A DNA stretch of 18,979 bases from Ignavibacteriales bacterium (GTDB lineage Bacteria; Bacteroidota; Ignavibacteria; Ignavibacteriales; Melioribacteraceae). The translations under genes were made by a program, and so were the position numbers. The stretch covers positions 1 to 18,979 of the forward strand of contig JAGVBL010000387.1 of assembly GCA_020059785.1 (NCBI GenBank). The letters are read 5' to 3'. Position 1 is the stretch's first letter. Each line of letters opens with the position of its first letter. A model generated the notes under the pieces. The model ran no database searches and was not told the DNA's origin. It saw nothing but the letters and a program-made list of their open reading frames with translations. Below are positions 1 to 7,731 of this stretch, one piece after another.

Positions 1-283
1 AAGGTGAAAAAAAAGTAATGATAACATTTACATCCGTTTCACTTTTTATTTTTTCGATAATCGGCTTTGCCTGTTCAAATTCTCCCATTGATGCAGAATG
101 GAACCAGATCATTTTCTTTTTACGGTCGATACCCGTAAGGTTAATAATAAGATTCTCAAACAATTTTTTTCTATCCTGTAACCCGATCCTTACTTTGGAA
201 TTGAATAACGAAAAGAAAAAAATAAATACTTTTGCCGGGGGTATTACAAACAGATTATAAAACAAATACCAGATATTCTTCAT
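1..283 (-). CDS. waaA: 3-deoxy-D-manno-octulosonic acid (Kdo) transferase, N-terminal part, cut by window edge
   Basis: Reading the minus strand from the ATG at 283 gives 94 open codons to the window edge with no stop. The N-terminus (residues about 5-27) is a hydrophobic membrane anchor. It is followed by a basic linker and the motif WFHSASMGEFEQ (about 60-71), which matches the start of the GT30 Kdo transferase fold. Glu68 sits where the family has its general base (by family analogy), and FFSP at the edge begins the conserved S/T-P loop. WaaA transfers Kdo from CMP-Kdo to lipid A at the inner membrane. The ATG overlaps the TGA of the upstream heptosyltransferase gene in an ATGA (280-283), with no clear Shine-Dalgarno of its own, so translational coupling is likely. 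The family call is strong; the C-terminal half is not in the window. Confidence 0.85.
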   Translation of the reverse strand, partial: MKNIWYLFYNLFVIPPAKVFIFFFSLFNSKVRIGLQDRKKLFENLIINLTGIDRKKKMIWFHSASMGEFEQAKPIIEKIKSETDVNVIITFFSP

Positions 284-1272
284 AGTTTAGAGAGAAATTG
301 TGTCACATTTTCCGATACAATTTGTGGAGTAATTTCCTTCATACATTTGAAATGTTTCTTAGGGCAATTACTCCTACCGATATGGCTGCATGGTCTGCAA
401 GATAGTGATTTATTTTCTAAGATTAAATTTGGAACACCATAAGGACTGAATCCGAATTCTCTAACCGAAGAACCGAATATGGTAATAACCGGAACACCAA
501 CAGATGCAGCAACATGCATTAATCCGGAATCATTACAAACAACAAGTTTACAATTCCTTATTTCAGTAGCTGTTTTGAGAAGATCATTATCATTGCACAG
601 GTTAATTGAACCATTAATTTGTGATGTGACCAACGCGCATATTTCTTTATCATCCCTTCCGCCAAAGACTAATATTTCATAACCCTTATTTAACAGCTCG
701 TTGCCTAAGTCAATAAAATATGCTGACGGCCAACGCTTGGTAAAATGTTTTGAACCGGGACACAACCCTATGTAATTATTTTTAAGAGGTAAACAAGTAC
801 TAATATTTAACGGAGTATGAAGCTCAAGACCAAGTTTATCAAGTTTTAATCCGGGGATCGATTCACAATACATTTCGGTTATCGATTTGATCTCTTTATA
901 ACGATTGATTTTAAATCTAACAAGAAGATATTTATCCCAATTAGGTTTCTTAAAAAAATATGTTGTAAGACCTAATGAGCCAATTAGTAACCTGGATCTA
1001 ACATTATTCTGCAGGTCAACAATAAAATTATATTTATTCCCCTTAAGTACTTTAATAAGGAATTTACTTTTTTCGGATCTTGATAACGCATGGACAACAT
1101 TAATATACGGGTTGAACTTAATTGCATCAGCATATTCTTCTCTAACCAGGAAATCGATAGCAGCATCGGGGAAAAGTTTTTTTATAGCCCTTATAACCGG
1201 CGTTGTAAGTAAAACATCACCCAGCGAACTGAGTCGGATTATTAGAATTCGTTTACTATTTCCCGGTTTCAA
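280..1272 (-). CDS. ADP-heptose:LPS heptosyltransferase family protein (GT9)
   Basis: This 330-residue protein has the usual length and two-domain GT-B layout of glycosyltransferase family 9. The N-terminal motif LIIRLSSLGDVLLTTP (about 10-25) contains the conserved Asp19. The C-terminal donor domain shows LCPGSKHFTKRWP (170-182) and CNDSGLMHVAASVGVP (246-261), followed by a cysteine cluster (Cys292, Cys295, Cys303, Cys310) common in this family. The expected role is adding heptose to the inner core of LPS on the cytoplasmic face of the inner membrane, which fits the waaA gene overlapping its 3' end. The start is the TTG at 1272: an in-frame TAG lies 11 codons upstream and there is no ATG between them. 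A minus-strand promoter box lies at 1298-1305. Whether it is WaaF, WaaC or another heptosyltransferase cannot be settled here. Confidence 0.88.
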   Translation of the reverse strand: MKPGNSKRILIIRLSSLGDVLLTTPVIRAIKKLFPDAAIDFLVREEYADAIKFNPYINVVHALSRSEKSKFLIKVLKGNKYNFIVDLQNNVRSRLLIGSLGLTTYFFKKPNWDKYLLVRFKINRYKEIKSITEMYCESIPGLKLDKLGLELHTPLNISTCLPLKNNYIGLCPGSKHFTKRWPSAYFIDLGNELLNKGYEILVFGGRDDKEICALVTSQINGSINLCNDNDLLKTATEIRNCKLVVCNDSGLMHVAASVGVPVITIFGSSVREFGFSPYGVPNLILENKSLSCRPCSHIGRSNCPKKHFKCMKEITPQIVSENVTQFLSKL

Positions 1273-1297
1273 GCTCTTATCGAAATAATTTTGTATG

Positions 1298-1305
1298 CAA
1301 ATCTA
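1298..1305 (-). promoter_or_regulatory. Bacteroidota-type promoter box for the heptosyltransferase gene
   Basis: The minus strand reads TAGATTTG, a full match to TAnnTTTG. It lies 25 bases before the TTG start at 1272. No good TTTG is seen at the expected distance further upstream, so the call rests on the downstream box alone. Confidence 0.45.
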
Positions 1306-1338
1306 ACCAAATAAAAAAATGCCTTCCACTATAAGTTA

Positions 1339-1370
1339 TTTGTCTGGTAAAAAAATCTTGGTTATTTTTG
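1339..1370 (+). promoter_or_regulatory. Bacteroidota-type promoter for the 92-residue small protein gene
   Basis: TTTG at 1339-1342 is followed after 20 bases by TATTTTTG at 1363-1370, a full match to the TTTG-N19/20-TAnnTTTG consensus. Transcription would begin near 1376, leaving about 25 untranslated bases before the ATG at 1401. The box contains the TTG at 1368 that could be mistaken for an earlier start codon. Confidence 0.65.
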
Positions 1371-1400
1371 ATCCGGATTAAAACAAAAACGGTAGAATTT

Positions 1401-1679
1401 ATGACAACTTTAGCCGCCCCATTAACCAAGCAGTACCCGGATAATTCGCTGGAAAAAAAAGCTTACGACATTGCAGAAAAATTTAAGGATAATCTGCCAT
1501 TAATGAACGACAGGAACAGGTTAGGATTTAATTTATATAGATACTTAAAAGGCGAAGGCGATACACCGGAAGTAATTATCCGTACCGCACGTTTTACTTT
1601 GGACGGAATTACCAAGGAAGAACTTGCCGCTAAATTGAACGAAGAAATTGCAAAGTTAAAAGAAGAATTGAAAGGTTAG
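1401..1679 (+). CDS. small protein of unknown function, 92 residues
   Basis: I do not recognise this family. The protein starts MTTLAAPLTKQYPD and is mostly charged and helical. It has no signal peptide or membrane segment, so it is probably cytoplasmic. The last 20 or so residues (TKEELAAKLNEEIAKLKEEL) look like an amphipathic coiled-coil helix. The open frame extends back to a TTG at 1368, but that TTG is inside the promoter box at 1363-1370, so the ATG at 1401 is the likely start. Its own promoter lies upstream and a 10-bp stem-loop overlaps its stop codon, so it appears to be an independent single-gene unit between the divergent LPS genes and the convergent fbp. Good codon use, promoter and terminator support a real gene; the function is unknown. 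Confidence 0.75.
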   Translation: MTTLAAPLTKQYPDNSLEKKAYDIAEKFKDNLPLMNDRNRLGFNLYRYLKGEGDTPEVIIRTARFTLDGITKEELAAKLNEEIAKLKEELKG

Positions 1680-1703
1680 AACTACCATCCGGGAGTTCTA
1701 ACC
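1674..1703. terminator. bidirectional terminator between the small protein gene and fbp
   Basis: GGTTAGAACT (1674-1683) and AGTTCTAACC (1694-1703) form a perfect 10-bp stem with a 10-base loop. The left arm includes the TAG stop of the small gene (1677-1679). A T-rich run follows on the plus strand. The stem lies 11 bases beyond the fbp stop, so it can serve both convergent genes. Confidence 0.7.
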
Positions 1704-1714
1704 ATTGATTTTAA

Positions 1715-2728
1715 TTAGTGACCTTCAGCATCAGCTAAAAACTTTTCAACAAGCAAAACATCTTCTTCGCTTCCTATAAAGATAGGAATTCTTTCGTGCA
1801 AAGATTCTGGAACCTTCTCCAAAATTCTTTTCTTACCATCGGTTGCGCGTCCACCGGCAGCTTCTACAATAAATGCCATCGGGTTACATTCATATACCAA
1901 ACGGAGTTTTCCTTTTTCATTTCTAGTATCTCCCGGGTACATAAATATTCCTCCATAGAGCAATGTACGATGAACATCTGCAACCATAGAACCGATATAA
2001 CGCGCCTGATAAGGTTTTCCGTTAAATTTATTTGCCTGAAGATATTTTATATAATCCTTAAGACCTTTGGGCCATGAGTAATAATTTCCCTCGTTCACAC
2101 TATAAATCCGCCCACGTTTAGGAATTTTAATATCGTCATGCGAAAGCAAAAATTCACCGAATGCCGGATCGAGTGTAAAACCGTAAACACCATGACCGGC
2201 AGTATAAACAAAAACAGTACTGGAGCCATACAAGATATAACCGGCAACTTCCTGTTTATATCCGGGTTGAAGACAATCTTCTAATGTTCCGGGTCCATCA
2301 CCCGGTGTAACCCGTTTGTAAATTGAAAAGATTGTACCGATACTTACATTAGCATCGATGTTGGAGGATCCGTCAAGCGGATCGAATAACAAAACATATT
2401 TGCCGATTTTTTGATGCGGCGGAAGGTGGATTATATCTTCATCTTCTTCGGAAGCCATTACACAAAAATGTCCTCCATGATCCATTGCTTTAAGCAATGT
2501 TTCATGAGCAAAGATGTCAAGCTTTTTAACTTCGTCGCCGGATTTATTACTTTCTCCAGTAAAACCAAGTATATCTACTAATCCGGCTTTATTAACTTCA
2601 AGTGAAATTACTTTTGCAGCAAGACTGAGTTGAAGAAGAATAGCAGAAAGTTCTCCGGTTGCTTCCGGGTGAAGTTTCTCGCCTTCTAAAATATGGCGAG
2701 GTAAAGTCATGAATCTTTTTTTTGCCAT
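1715..2728 (-). CDS. fbp: class I fructose-1,6-bisphosphatase
   Basis: This 337-residue protein matches class I FBPase in length and motifs. It catalyses hydrolysis of fructose 1,6-bisphosphate to fructose 6-phosphate, the committed step of gluconeogenesis, in the cytoplasm. The metal and phosphate site is seen as MASEEDE (91-97) and FDPLDGSSNID (115-125). Further conserved stretches include RYIGSMVADVHRTL and GGIFMYPGD in the sugar-phosphate binding half. The start ATG at 2728 is preceded by a very strong AAGGGAGG Shine-Dalgarno. The gene follows the second ABC exporter gene after 14 bases, and the Shine-Dalgarno overlaps that gene's TAA, so it is almost certainly the last gene of the exporter operon. 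No functional tie between sugar phosphatase and exporter is obvious. Confidence 0.96.
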   Translation of the reverse strand: MAKKRFMTLPRHILEGEKLHPEATGELSAILLQLSLAAKVISLEVNKAGLVDILGFTGESNKSGDEVKKLDIFAHETLLKAMDHGGHFCVMASEEDEDIIHLPPHQKIGKYVLLFDPLDGSSNIDANVSIGTIFSIYKRVTPGDGPGTLEDCLQPGYKQEVAGYILYGSSTVFVYTAGHGVYGFTLDPAFGEFLLSHDDIKIPKRGRIYSVNEGNYYSWPKGLKDYIKYLQANKFNGKPYQARYIGSMVADVHRTLLYGGIFMYPGDTRNEKGKLRLVYECNPMAFIVEAAGGRATDGKKRILEKVPESLHERIPIFIGSEEDVLLVEKFLADAEGH

Positions 2729-2735
2729 CTAAGGT

Positions 2736-2744
2736 GCCTCCCTT
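2736..2744 (-). promoter_or_regulatory. strong ribosome binding site of fbp overlapping the upstream stop codon
   Basis: The minus strand reads AAGGGAGGC here, seven bases before the fbp ATG. Its first bases are part of the TAA (2745-2743) of the ABC exporter gene, so ribosomes ending that gene finish on the fbp binding site. Confidence 0.75.
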
Positions 2745-4530
2745 ATGCTGTTTTGGTTATTTCCTGATCTTTATATTGAAGCTCGTATAATCTATAATAA
2801 ATTCCCCGTTTGGCAAGTAACTCCTGATGATTTCCGGTCTCTTTTAATTCACCTTTGTGCATAACAAGAATTTTATCTGCATTCTGAATAGTTGAAAGAC
2901 GATGTGCAATAACAATTGATGTTCTGCCAACCAGAAGTTTTTCAATTGCATTTTGTATCAACTGTTCAGTTTCTGTATCCACGCTTGATGTTGCCTCATC
3001 CAGAATTAGAATTTGTGGATTATAAGCAAGCGCACGTGCAAAAGAAATTAACTGGCGCTGTCCAACACTTAATGTTGCTCCTTTCTCCTTAACTTCTTCA
3101 TCAAATTTATTTGGAAGATTAAGAATAAATTTATCGGCACCTACAGTTTTTGCAGCTTCATAAATCTGCTGATCGCTTATATCTGAATTACCAAGACTGA
3201 TATTCGATTTAATTGTTCCGCTAAAGAGGAATACATCCTGAAGTACCATAGAGATATGTTTTCTAAGATCTCTTTTATTCAGGCTACGGATATCAATTCC
3301 GTCAAGCGTAATGCTCCCCTTTTCGATATCATAAAAGCGTGTTAGAATATTTACAATACTTGTTTTACCGGCACCGGTGGCTCCTACAATTGCTATAGTT
3401 TCACCCGGATTAATTTTGAACGAAACACTTTTGAGAACATACTCACCCGGATTATAAGCAAACCATACATTATTAAATTCGATTTCGCCGCGGACTTTTT
3501 GAAGTATAACCGGAGTATCCGGATTTTTAATCATAGTATTATCATCCAGCAGATTAAAAATTCTTTCGGACGCAGCCATTGCTCTTTGAAGAATGTCATA
3601 TTTTTCGGAAAGGTCGCGAACAGGCCGCCAGAACATTTCGATGTATTGAAGGAAGGCAGTTAAAACACCAAATGTTAATATTCCTTGAATAATTTCTCCG
3701 CTTGCATACCATATAACAAGGGCAATTGAGACAGCACTTAACAATTCTACGAACGGAAAGAAGATTGCATAGTAAAAAACTGATCTAATGTTAGCATTCC
3801 TGAAATCATCATTTATTGAAGAAAACTTTTCAAGTTCCTGTTTCTCTTTTGCAAACATTTGAACAACATTCATTCCCGTTACGTGTTCCTGCATATAGGA
3901 ATTCAACCGAGCTAAATGAGTTCTAACACTCCTATACTGTTCCCTTACTTTTCTTCTAAACAAAAATGTTGCATAAAATAGGAATGGTATTACAGCCAGT
4001 GTTACAAGTGTTAACTGCCAGGACATACTGAACATAAAAATAAAAATGAACACAAGCATAAAGATATCGCTGAAAACGGTTATAACTCCGGAGCTGAACA
4101 TTTCATTTAATGCATCAACATCATTTGTAACACGTGTTACAGTTCTGCCGACGGGAGTTCTATCGAAGTACTTAAGAGCTAATTTCTGAACGTGAGAAAA
4201 AAGTTGAATTCTGATATCATAAATAATTTTCTGACCCATTAATTCAGTAAAGTATGTAAGGTAGTATTGAACAACTGCCTGAATAACAAGTGAAGCGAAT
4301 AAAATTCCGACTATAAGAAGAAGCCCATTGTAATCTTTATGCATAATATAATCATCAATGGCAACCTTGCTTAAATAAGGACGCAAAGGACCGAGCGCAG
4401 CAACAAGTATATTAAACAGAATTGCCGCAATCACATACATTTTATACGGTTTAATGTAAACGAGGAGCCGTTTCATCAATTTGGAATCGTATGCTTTACC
4501 AAGTATTTCGTCTTCGCGTTGTTCGGCCAT
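2743..4530 (-). CDS. ABC exporter half, catalytically competent subunit of a heterodimer
   Basis: This 595-residue protein has the fused layout of a type IV (MsbA/LmrCD-like) ABC exporter. The six-helix membrane domain spans about 30-320 and the nucleotide-binding domain about 345-590. The Walker A is GATGAGKT (383-390). The signature is LSVGQ (487-491) in place of the usual LSGGQ. Walker B is ILILDE (507-512) with the catalytic Glu512 present, and the switch His is His543. It starts two bases after the stop of the neighbouring exporter half, which lacks the catalytic glutamate, so the two very likely form one heterodimer in the inner membrane. Substrates of such pairs include lipids, drugs and peptides; nothing in the sequence identifies the cargo here. 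It resembles the LmrD/TM288 side of known pairs. Confidence 0.92.
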   Translation of the reverse strand: MAEQREDEILGKAYDSKLMKRLLVYIKPYKMYVIAAILFNILVAALGPLRPYLSKVAIDDYIMHKDYNGLLLIVGILFASLVIQAVVQYYLTYFTELMGQKIIYDIRIQLFSHVQKLALKYFDRTPVGRTVTRVTNDVDALNEMFSSGVITVFSDIFMLVFIFIFMFSMSWQLTLVTLAVIPFLFYATFLFRRKVREQYRSVRTHLARLNSYMQEHVTGMNVVQMFAKEKQELEKFSSINDDFRNANIRSVFYYAIFFPFVELLSAVSIALVIWYASGEIIQGILTFGVLTAFLQYIEMFWRPVRDLSEKYDILQRAMAASERIFNLLDDNTMIKNPDTPVILQKVRGEIEFNNVWFAYNPGEYVLKSVSFKINPGETIAIVGATGAGKTSIVNILTRFYDIEKGSITLDGIDIRSLNKRDLRKHISMVLQDVFLFSGTIKSNISLGNSDISDQQIYEAAKTVGADKFILNLPNKFDEEVKEKGATLSVGQRQLISFARALAYNPQILILDEATSSVDTETEQLIQNAIEKLLVGRTSIVIAHRLSTIQNADKILVMHKGELKETGNHQELLAKRGIYYRLYELQYKDQEITKTA

Positions 4531-4532
4531 TA

Positions 4533-6284
4533 TTAATCCATTTCAGAAAGTTCTTCTTCAAGTAACTGACGTTTATTAAGATCGGCGTAAATTCCGTTTA
4601 GTTCAATCAATTCTTCGTGGGTTCCTTCTTCTGCAATTCTACCTTCTTCAATAACAAAAATTTTGTCTGCATCTTTAACCGTTGATATTCTATGACTGAT
4701 AATAATGCTTGTTCTGTTCTTCATAAATTGTTTAAGTCTTCTTAGAATTTCTTCTTCGGTATTAGTATCAACAGCAGAGAATGAGTCATCAAGAATTAAA
4801 ATCTTTGGATCGATAGCAAGAGCGCGGGCAAGTGTTGATCGTTGTTTCTGACCGCCGGATAATGTTATTCCTCTTTCTCCCAGAATTGTTTCGAATCCTT
4901 TAGGGAAACTTTCTACATCTTTTGAAAGTTGTGCAATATCTGCCGCCTTTTCTATCGCGTTATCTGAAATTCCATCAAGACCATAAATAACATTGTTAGC
5001 AAGTGAATCTGAAAAAAGGAAATTCTCTTGCGAAACCATTCCGATATTTTTGCGAAGAGTTTGCAGAGGAATATTTTTTACATTAACTCCGTCAATTAAA
5101 ACTTCTCCGCCGGTTGAATCATAAAACCGCGGGATTAAATTAACAAGTGACGTTTTTCCTGTACCGGTTTTTCCGATAAATGCTACTGTATTCCCTTTTT
5201 CAATTTTTAGATTTATCTCTTTAAGAACCGGCGGTAAATTTACAGCATATCGGAACGAAACATTCTTAAACTCAATTTCGCCATGAATTTCTTTAACATC
5301 GTAATCCGTATTAGAGGTGTCCTGAATTTCATAAGGTTCATTTAAAATTTTCAATAAGCGTTTCATACTTGCTTCGGCTTGCTGAATCATAGTAGCAACC
5401 CATCCGAAAGAGATCATTGGCCAGATTAACATTCCAAGGTAAGCATAGAATGCAACAAGTTCACCAATGCTGAAATTACCATTTATCATTTGTGTTCCGC
5501 CCGACCATAAAACGATAATAAATGAGAGTCCTGCAATTACAAGGAATACCGGTATAAACATGGCTTGCAGTTTAACAAGATCCATTTTACGCTTAAGATA
5601 TTCTTGGCTTTCGAACTTGTAGTTTTCTGTTTCGTATTCTTCCCGGCCATAGGATTTAATTACTCTAATGCCGGAAAAGTTTTCCTGCGCACGTGCGGTT
5701 AAATCGGCAAACTTCTCCTGTATCTTTGTATATTTTGCATGAACACGGCTCATTACATAATAAACTACCAAAGTCATAAACGGTGATGGAAGAAGCGCAT
5801 AAAGCGTAAGGATCGGATTCATCGATAGCATAATAAAAAATACTAGCAGAAATTTTGTGCCGTTATCAATTGTATACATTACAGAAGGTCCGACAAAGCT
5901 TCTAACAGCATTAATATCGTTTGTGGCATGGGACATAATATTGCCGGTAGAATTATTCTGATAGAACCGCAAGGATAATTTTTGTAAATGATTCCAGAAA
6001 TCGTAACGGAGATCATTTGCAATCTTCCACGATGTTACGATAATAGTCTGGCGAATAAGAAATCTGAATACTCCGGCAATAAGAGAAGTAAGAACAATCA
6101 GCAGAACAAATTTCAATACCGCATCCTGAACGGCATTTTTTTCTATGGCATTAATACCCTGTTTGATAAGCTGGGGTATGTAAACCTGTCCAATGTTAGA
6201 GAGTAGGATAAAAATTATTCCCAGTACGAAAGTTTTTTTATATCGTACAAAGTACTTTTTTAGTTGAAATAGATTTCTGAACAA
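4533..6284 (-). CDS. ABC exporter half, degenerate-site subunit of a heterodimer
   Basis: This 583-residue protein has a membrane domain (about 15-305) followed by a nucleotide-binding domain (about 335-575). Walker A is GKTGTGKT (371-378), the signature is a canonical LSGGQ (475-479) and the switch His is His531. Walker B reads ILILDD (495-500), so Asp500 replaces the catalytic glutamate. In heterodimeric exporters such as TM287/288, BmrCD and LmrCD the equivalent subunit carries the same change. Its degenerate Walker B would face the LSVGQ of the partner encoded two bases downstream. The start is a TTG at 6284: an in-frame TAG lies a few codons upstream and no ATG is available. An AAAGGA lies 12 bases before it, which is distant. 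It is the first gene of the exporter-fbp unit, 66 bases after serS. Confidence 0.91.
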   Translation of the reverse strand: MFRNLFQLKKYFVRYKKTFVLGIIFILLSNIGQVYIPQLIKQGINAIEKNAVQDAVLKFVLLIVLTSLIAGVFRFLIRQTIIVTSWKIANDLRYDFWNHLQKLSLRFYQNNSTGNIMSHATNDINAVRSFVGPSVMYTIDNGTKFLLVFFIMLSMNPILTLYALLPSPFMTLVVYYVMSRVHAKYTKIQEKFADLTARAQENFSGIRVIKSYGREEYETENYKFESQEYLKRKMDLVKLQAMFIPVFLVIAGLSFIIVLWSGGTQMINGNFSIGELVAFYAYLGMLIWPMISFGWVATMIQQAEASMKRLLKILNEPYEIQDTSNTDYDVKEIHGEIEFKNVSFRYAVNLPPVLKEINLKIEKGNTVAFIGKTGTGKTSLVNLIPRFYDSTGGEVLIDGVNVKNIPLQTLRKNIGMVSQENFLFSDSLANNVIYGLDGISDNAIEKAADIAQLSKDVESFPKGFETILGERGITLSGGQKQRSTLARALAIDPKILILDDSFSAVDTNTEEEILRRLKQFMKNRTSIIISHRISTVKDADKIFVIEEGRIAEEGTHEELIELNGIYADLNKRQLLEEELSEMD

Positions 6285-6350
6285 GTTGAAATAAAGTCCT
6301 TTCTATAAGCAACAATAAAGAATCTTCTATTTAGTCACAACTAATTTTAA

Positions 6351-7628
6351 TTAACCTATAATTTCAAAACCCGTATACCTATGCAGAACTTTTGGAACAA
6401 CAACTTTGCCTTCAGGAGTTTGATAATTTTCTAAAAGAGAAACCATTAACCGGCTTGTTGCAAGACCAGAACCGTTAAGCGTATGAACGAATTCCGGTTT
6501 CTTTGTTTCTTCTCTTCTAAATCTAATGTTGGCTCTTCTTGCCTGGAATGCTTCGAAGTTGCTGCAAGATGAAGCTTCGAGCCATTTATTTTCTGCCGGC
6601 GACCACGTTTCAATATCATAACATTTTGCAGCTGAAAAACTCAAATCGCCAGTACACAACATCAGTATTCTGTAAGGAATACCCAACGCCTTTAATATAT
6701 CTTCGGCATCAATCACCATCGATTCCAGTTCGTCGTAAGAATTTTCCGGCTTACTGAATTTAACCATTTCAACTTTGTTGAACTGGTGAACGCGCAGAAA
6801 TCCTTTCGATTCTTTTCCGTAAGAACCGGCTTCACGCCGGAAACATGGAGAATAGCCGACATACTTAATCGGTAAATCTTTTTCTGCTAAGATTTCATCA
6901 CGGTGAATATTAGTAATCGGAACTTCTGCAGTTGGAATTGGATACAATCCATCTCTCTCAATAAAATACATATCCTCTTCCATTTTAGGAATTTGTCCTG
7001 TGCCCTTCATCGATTCACGATTAACCAGAACCGGCGGAAGAATTTCTTTATATCCATGATGTTGAAGATGATAATCGAGCATGAAATTAATTAATGCTCT
7101 CTCTAACGTTGCTCCCTTACCTGTATAAATCGGAAAGCCGGAGCCGGAAATTTTTGTACCCCGTTCAAAATCGAGTATTTGAAGTTTCTTGCCAAGTTCT
7201 ATATGATCCAACACTTTGAAATCATTTTTGAAATTAAATCCTTCAGGCAGCCATTGGCGTACTTCTACATTATCCTCTGCACTTTTACCAACAGGTACTG
7301 ATGAATGAGCAATGTTAGGAGTATTTCGCAGAATATCTTCAATTTCATTTTCAATATCGCGGAGTTGACCATCGAGAAGAACAATTTCATCACCAACTCT
7401 TTTCATCTCAGCAAATATTTCAGTAGTGTCTTTCCCTTCTTTTTTTAATTTAGGAATTTGAGAGGAAACCCGATTCTTCTTTGCTTTAAGGTCCTCTGTT
7501 TTAGCAATAAGTGTTCTTCGATTTTCATCAAGTTTCATAATATCATCAACTATAACAGCGGCGTTCTTGTTAAGTAAACCTTGTTTAACTAATTCCTGAT
7601 TTTCGCGAATAAATTTTACGTCAAGCAT
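6351..7628 (-). CDS. serS: seryl-tRNA synthetase
   Basis: This 425-residue protein is a full-length class II seryl-tRNA synthetase, which charges tRNA-Ser in the cytoplasm. The N-terminal long coiled-coil arm that grips the tRNA spans about 30-105. TAEVP (233-237) is the conserved serine and ATP pocket stretch. Motif 2 is FRREAGSYGKESKG (263-276) and motif 3 is NGSGLATSR (385-393). The ATG at 7628 is preceded by AAGAGGAAG, a good Shine-Dalgarno. It lies downstream of leuS, separated by 103 bases carrying a repeat-rich inverted repeat. I see no clear TAnnTTTG box in that gap, so transcription from the leuS promoter is possible. Confidence 0.97.
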   Translation of the reverse strand: MLDVKFIRENQELVKQGLLNKNAAVIVDDIMKLDENRRTLIAKTEDLKAKKNRVSSQIPKLKKEGKDTTEIFAEMKRVGDEIVLLDGQLRDIENEIEDILRNTPNIAHSSVPVGKSAEDNVEVRQWLPEGFNFKNDFKVLDHIELGKKLQILDFERGTKISGSGFPIYTGKGATLERALINFMLDYHLQHHGYKEILPPVLVNRESMKGTGQIPKMEEDMYFIERDGLYPIPTAEVPITNIHRDEILAEKDLPIKYVGYSPCFRREAGSYGKESKGFLRVHQFNKVEMVKFSKPENSYDELESMVIDAEDILKALGIPYRILMLCTGDLSFSAAKCYDIETWSPAENKWLEASSCSNFEAFQARRANIRFRREETKKPEFVHTLNGSGLATSRLMVSLLENYQTPEGKVVVPKVLHRYTGFEIIG

Positions 7629-7654
7629 TTCTTCCTCTTAATTTTATCTGCTCT

Positions 7655-7721
7655 AATCCGTTTTATCAGTTCAATCTGTGTGCAAAAAAATAGAACGCGG
7701 ATTTCACGGATTAAACGGATT
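7655..7721. repeat. imperfect inverted repeat between leuS and serS
   Basis: Arms at 7655-7681 and 7695-7721 are each 27 bases and match at 21 of 27 positions when one is reverse-complemented, leaving a 13-base A-rich spacer. The right side continues to 7730 as four CGGA(T/C)T units at 9-10 base spacing (7698-7730) and ends one base before the leuS TAA at 7732-7734. It fills most of the intergenic gap. It may act as a terminator, an attenuator or a dispersed intergenic repeat; I cannot tell which from one copy. Confidence 0.7.
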
Positions 7722-7731
7722 CACACGGACT

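Noticed and set aside
18..260. Plus-strand open frame of 80 codons at the left edge
   Set aside because: The minus strand here encodes the Kdo transferase N-terminus with clear family motifs and an ATGA overlap, so the plus-strand frame is a shadow.
905..1288. Plus-strand open frame of 127 codons over the heptosyltransferase
   Set aside because: It lies antisense within a well-supported GT9 gene and shows no recognisable domain.
7698..7730. Regular CGGATT units looking like a short CRISPR-type repeat
   Set aside because: Units are 6 bases at 9-10 base spacing with no spacer-length unique sequence and no cas genes nearby; it is part of an inverted repeat.
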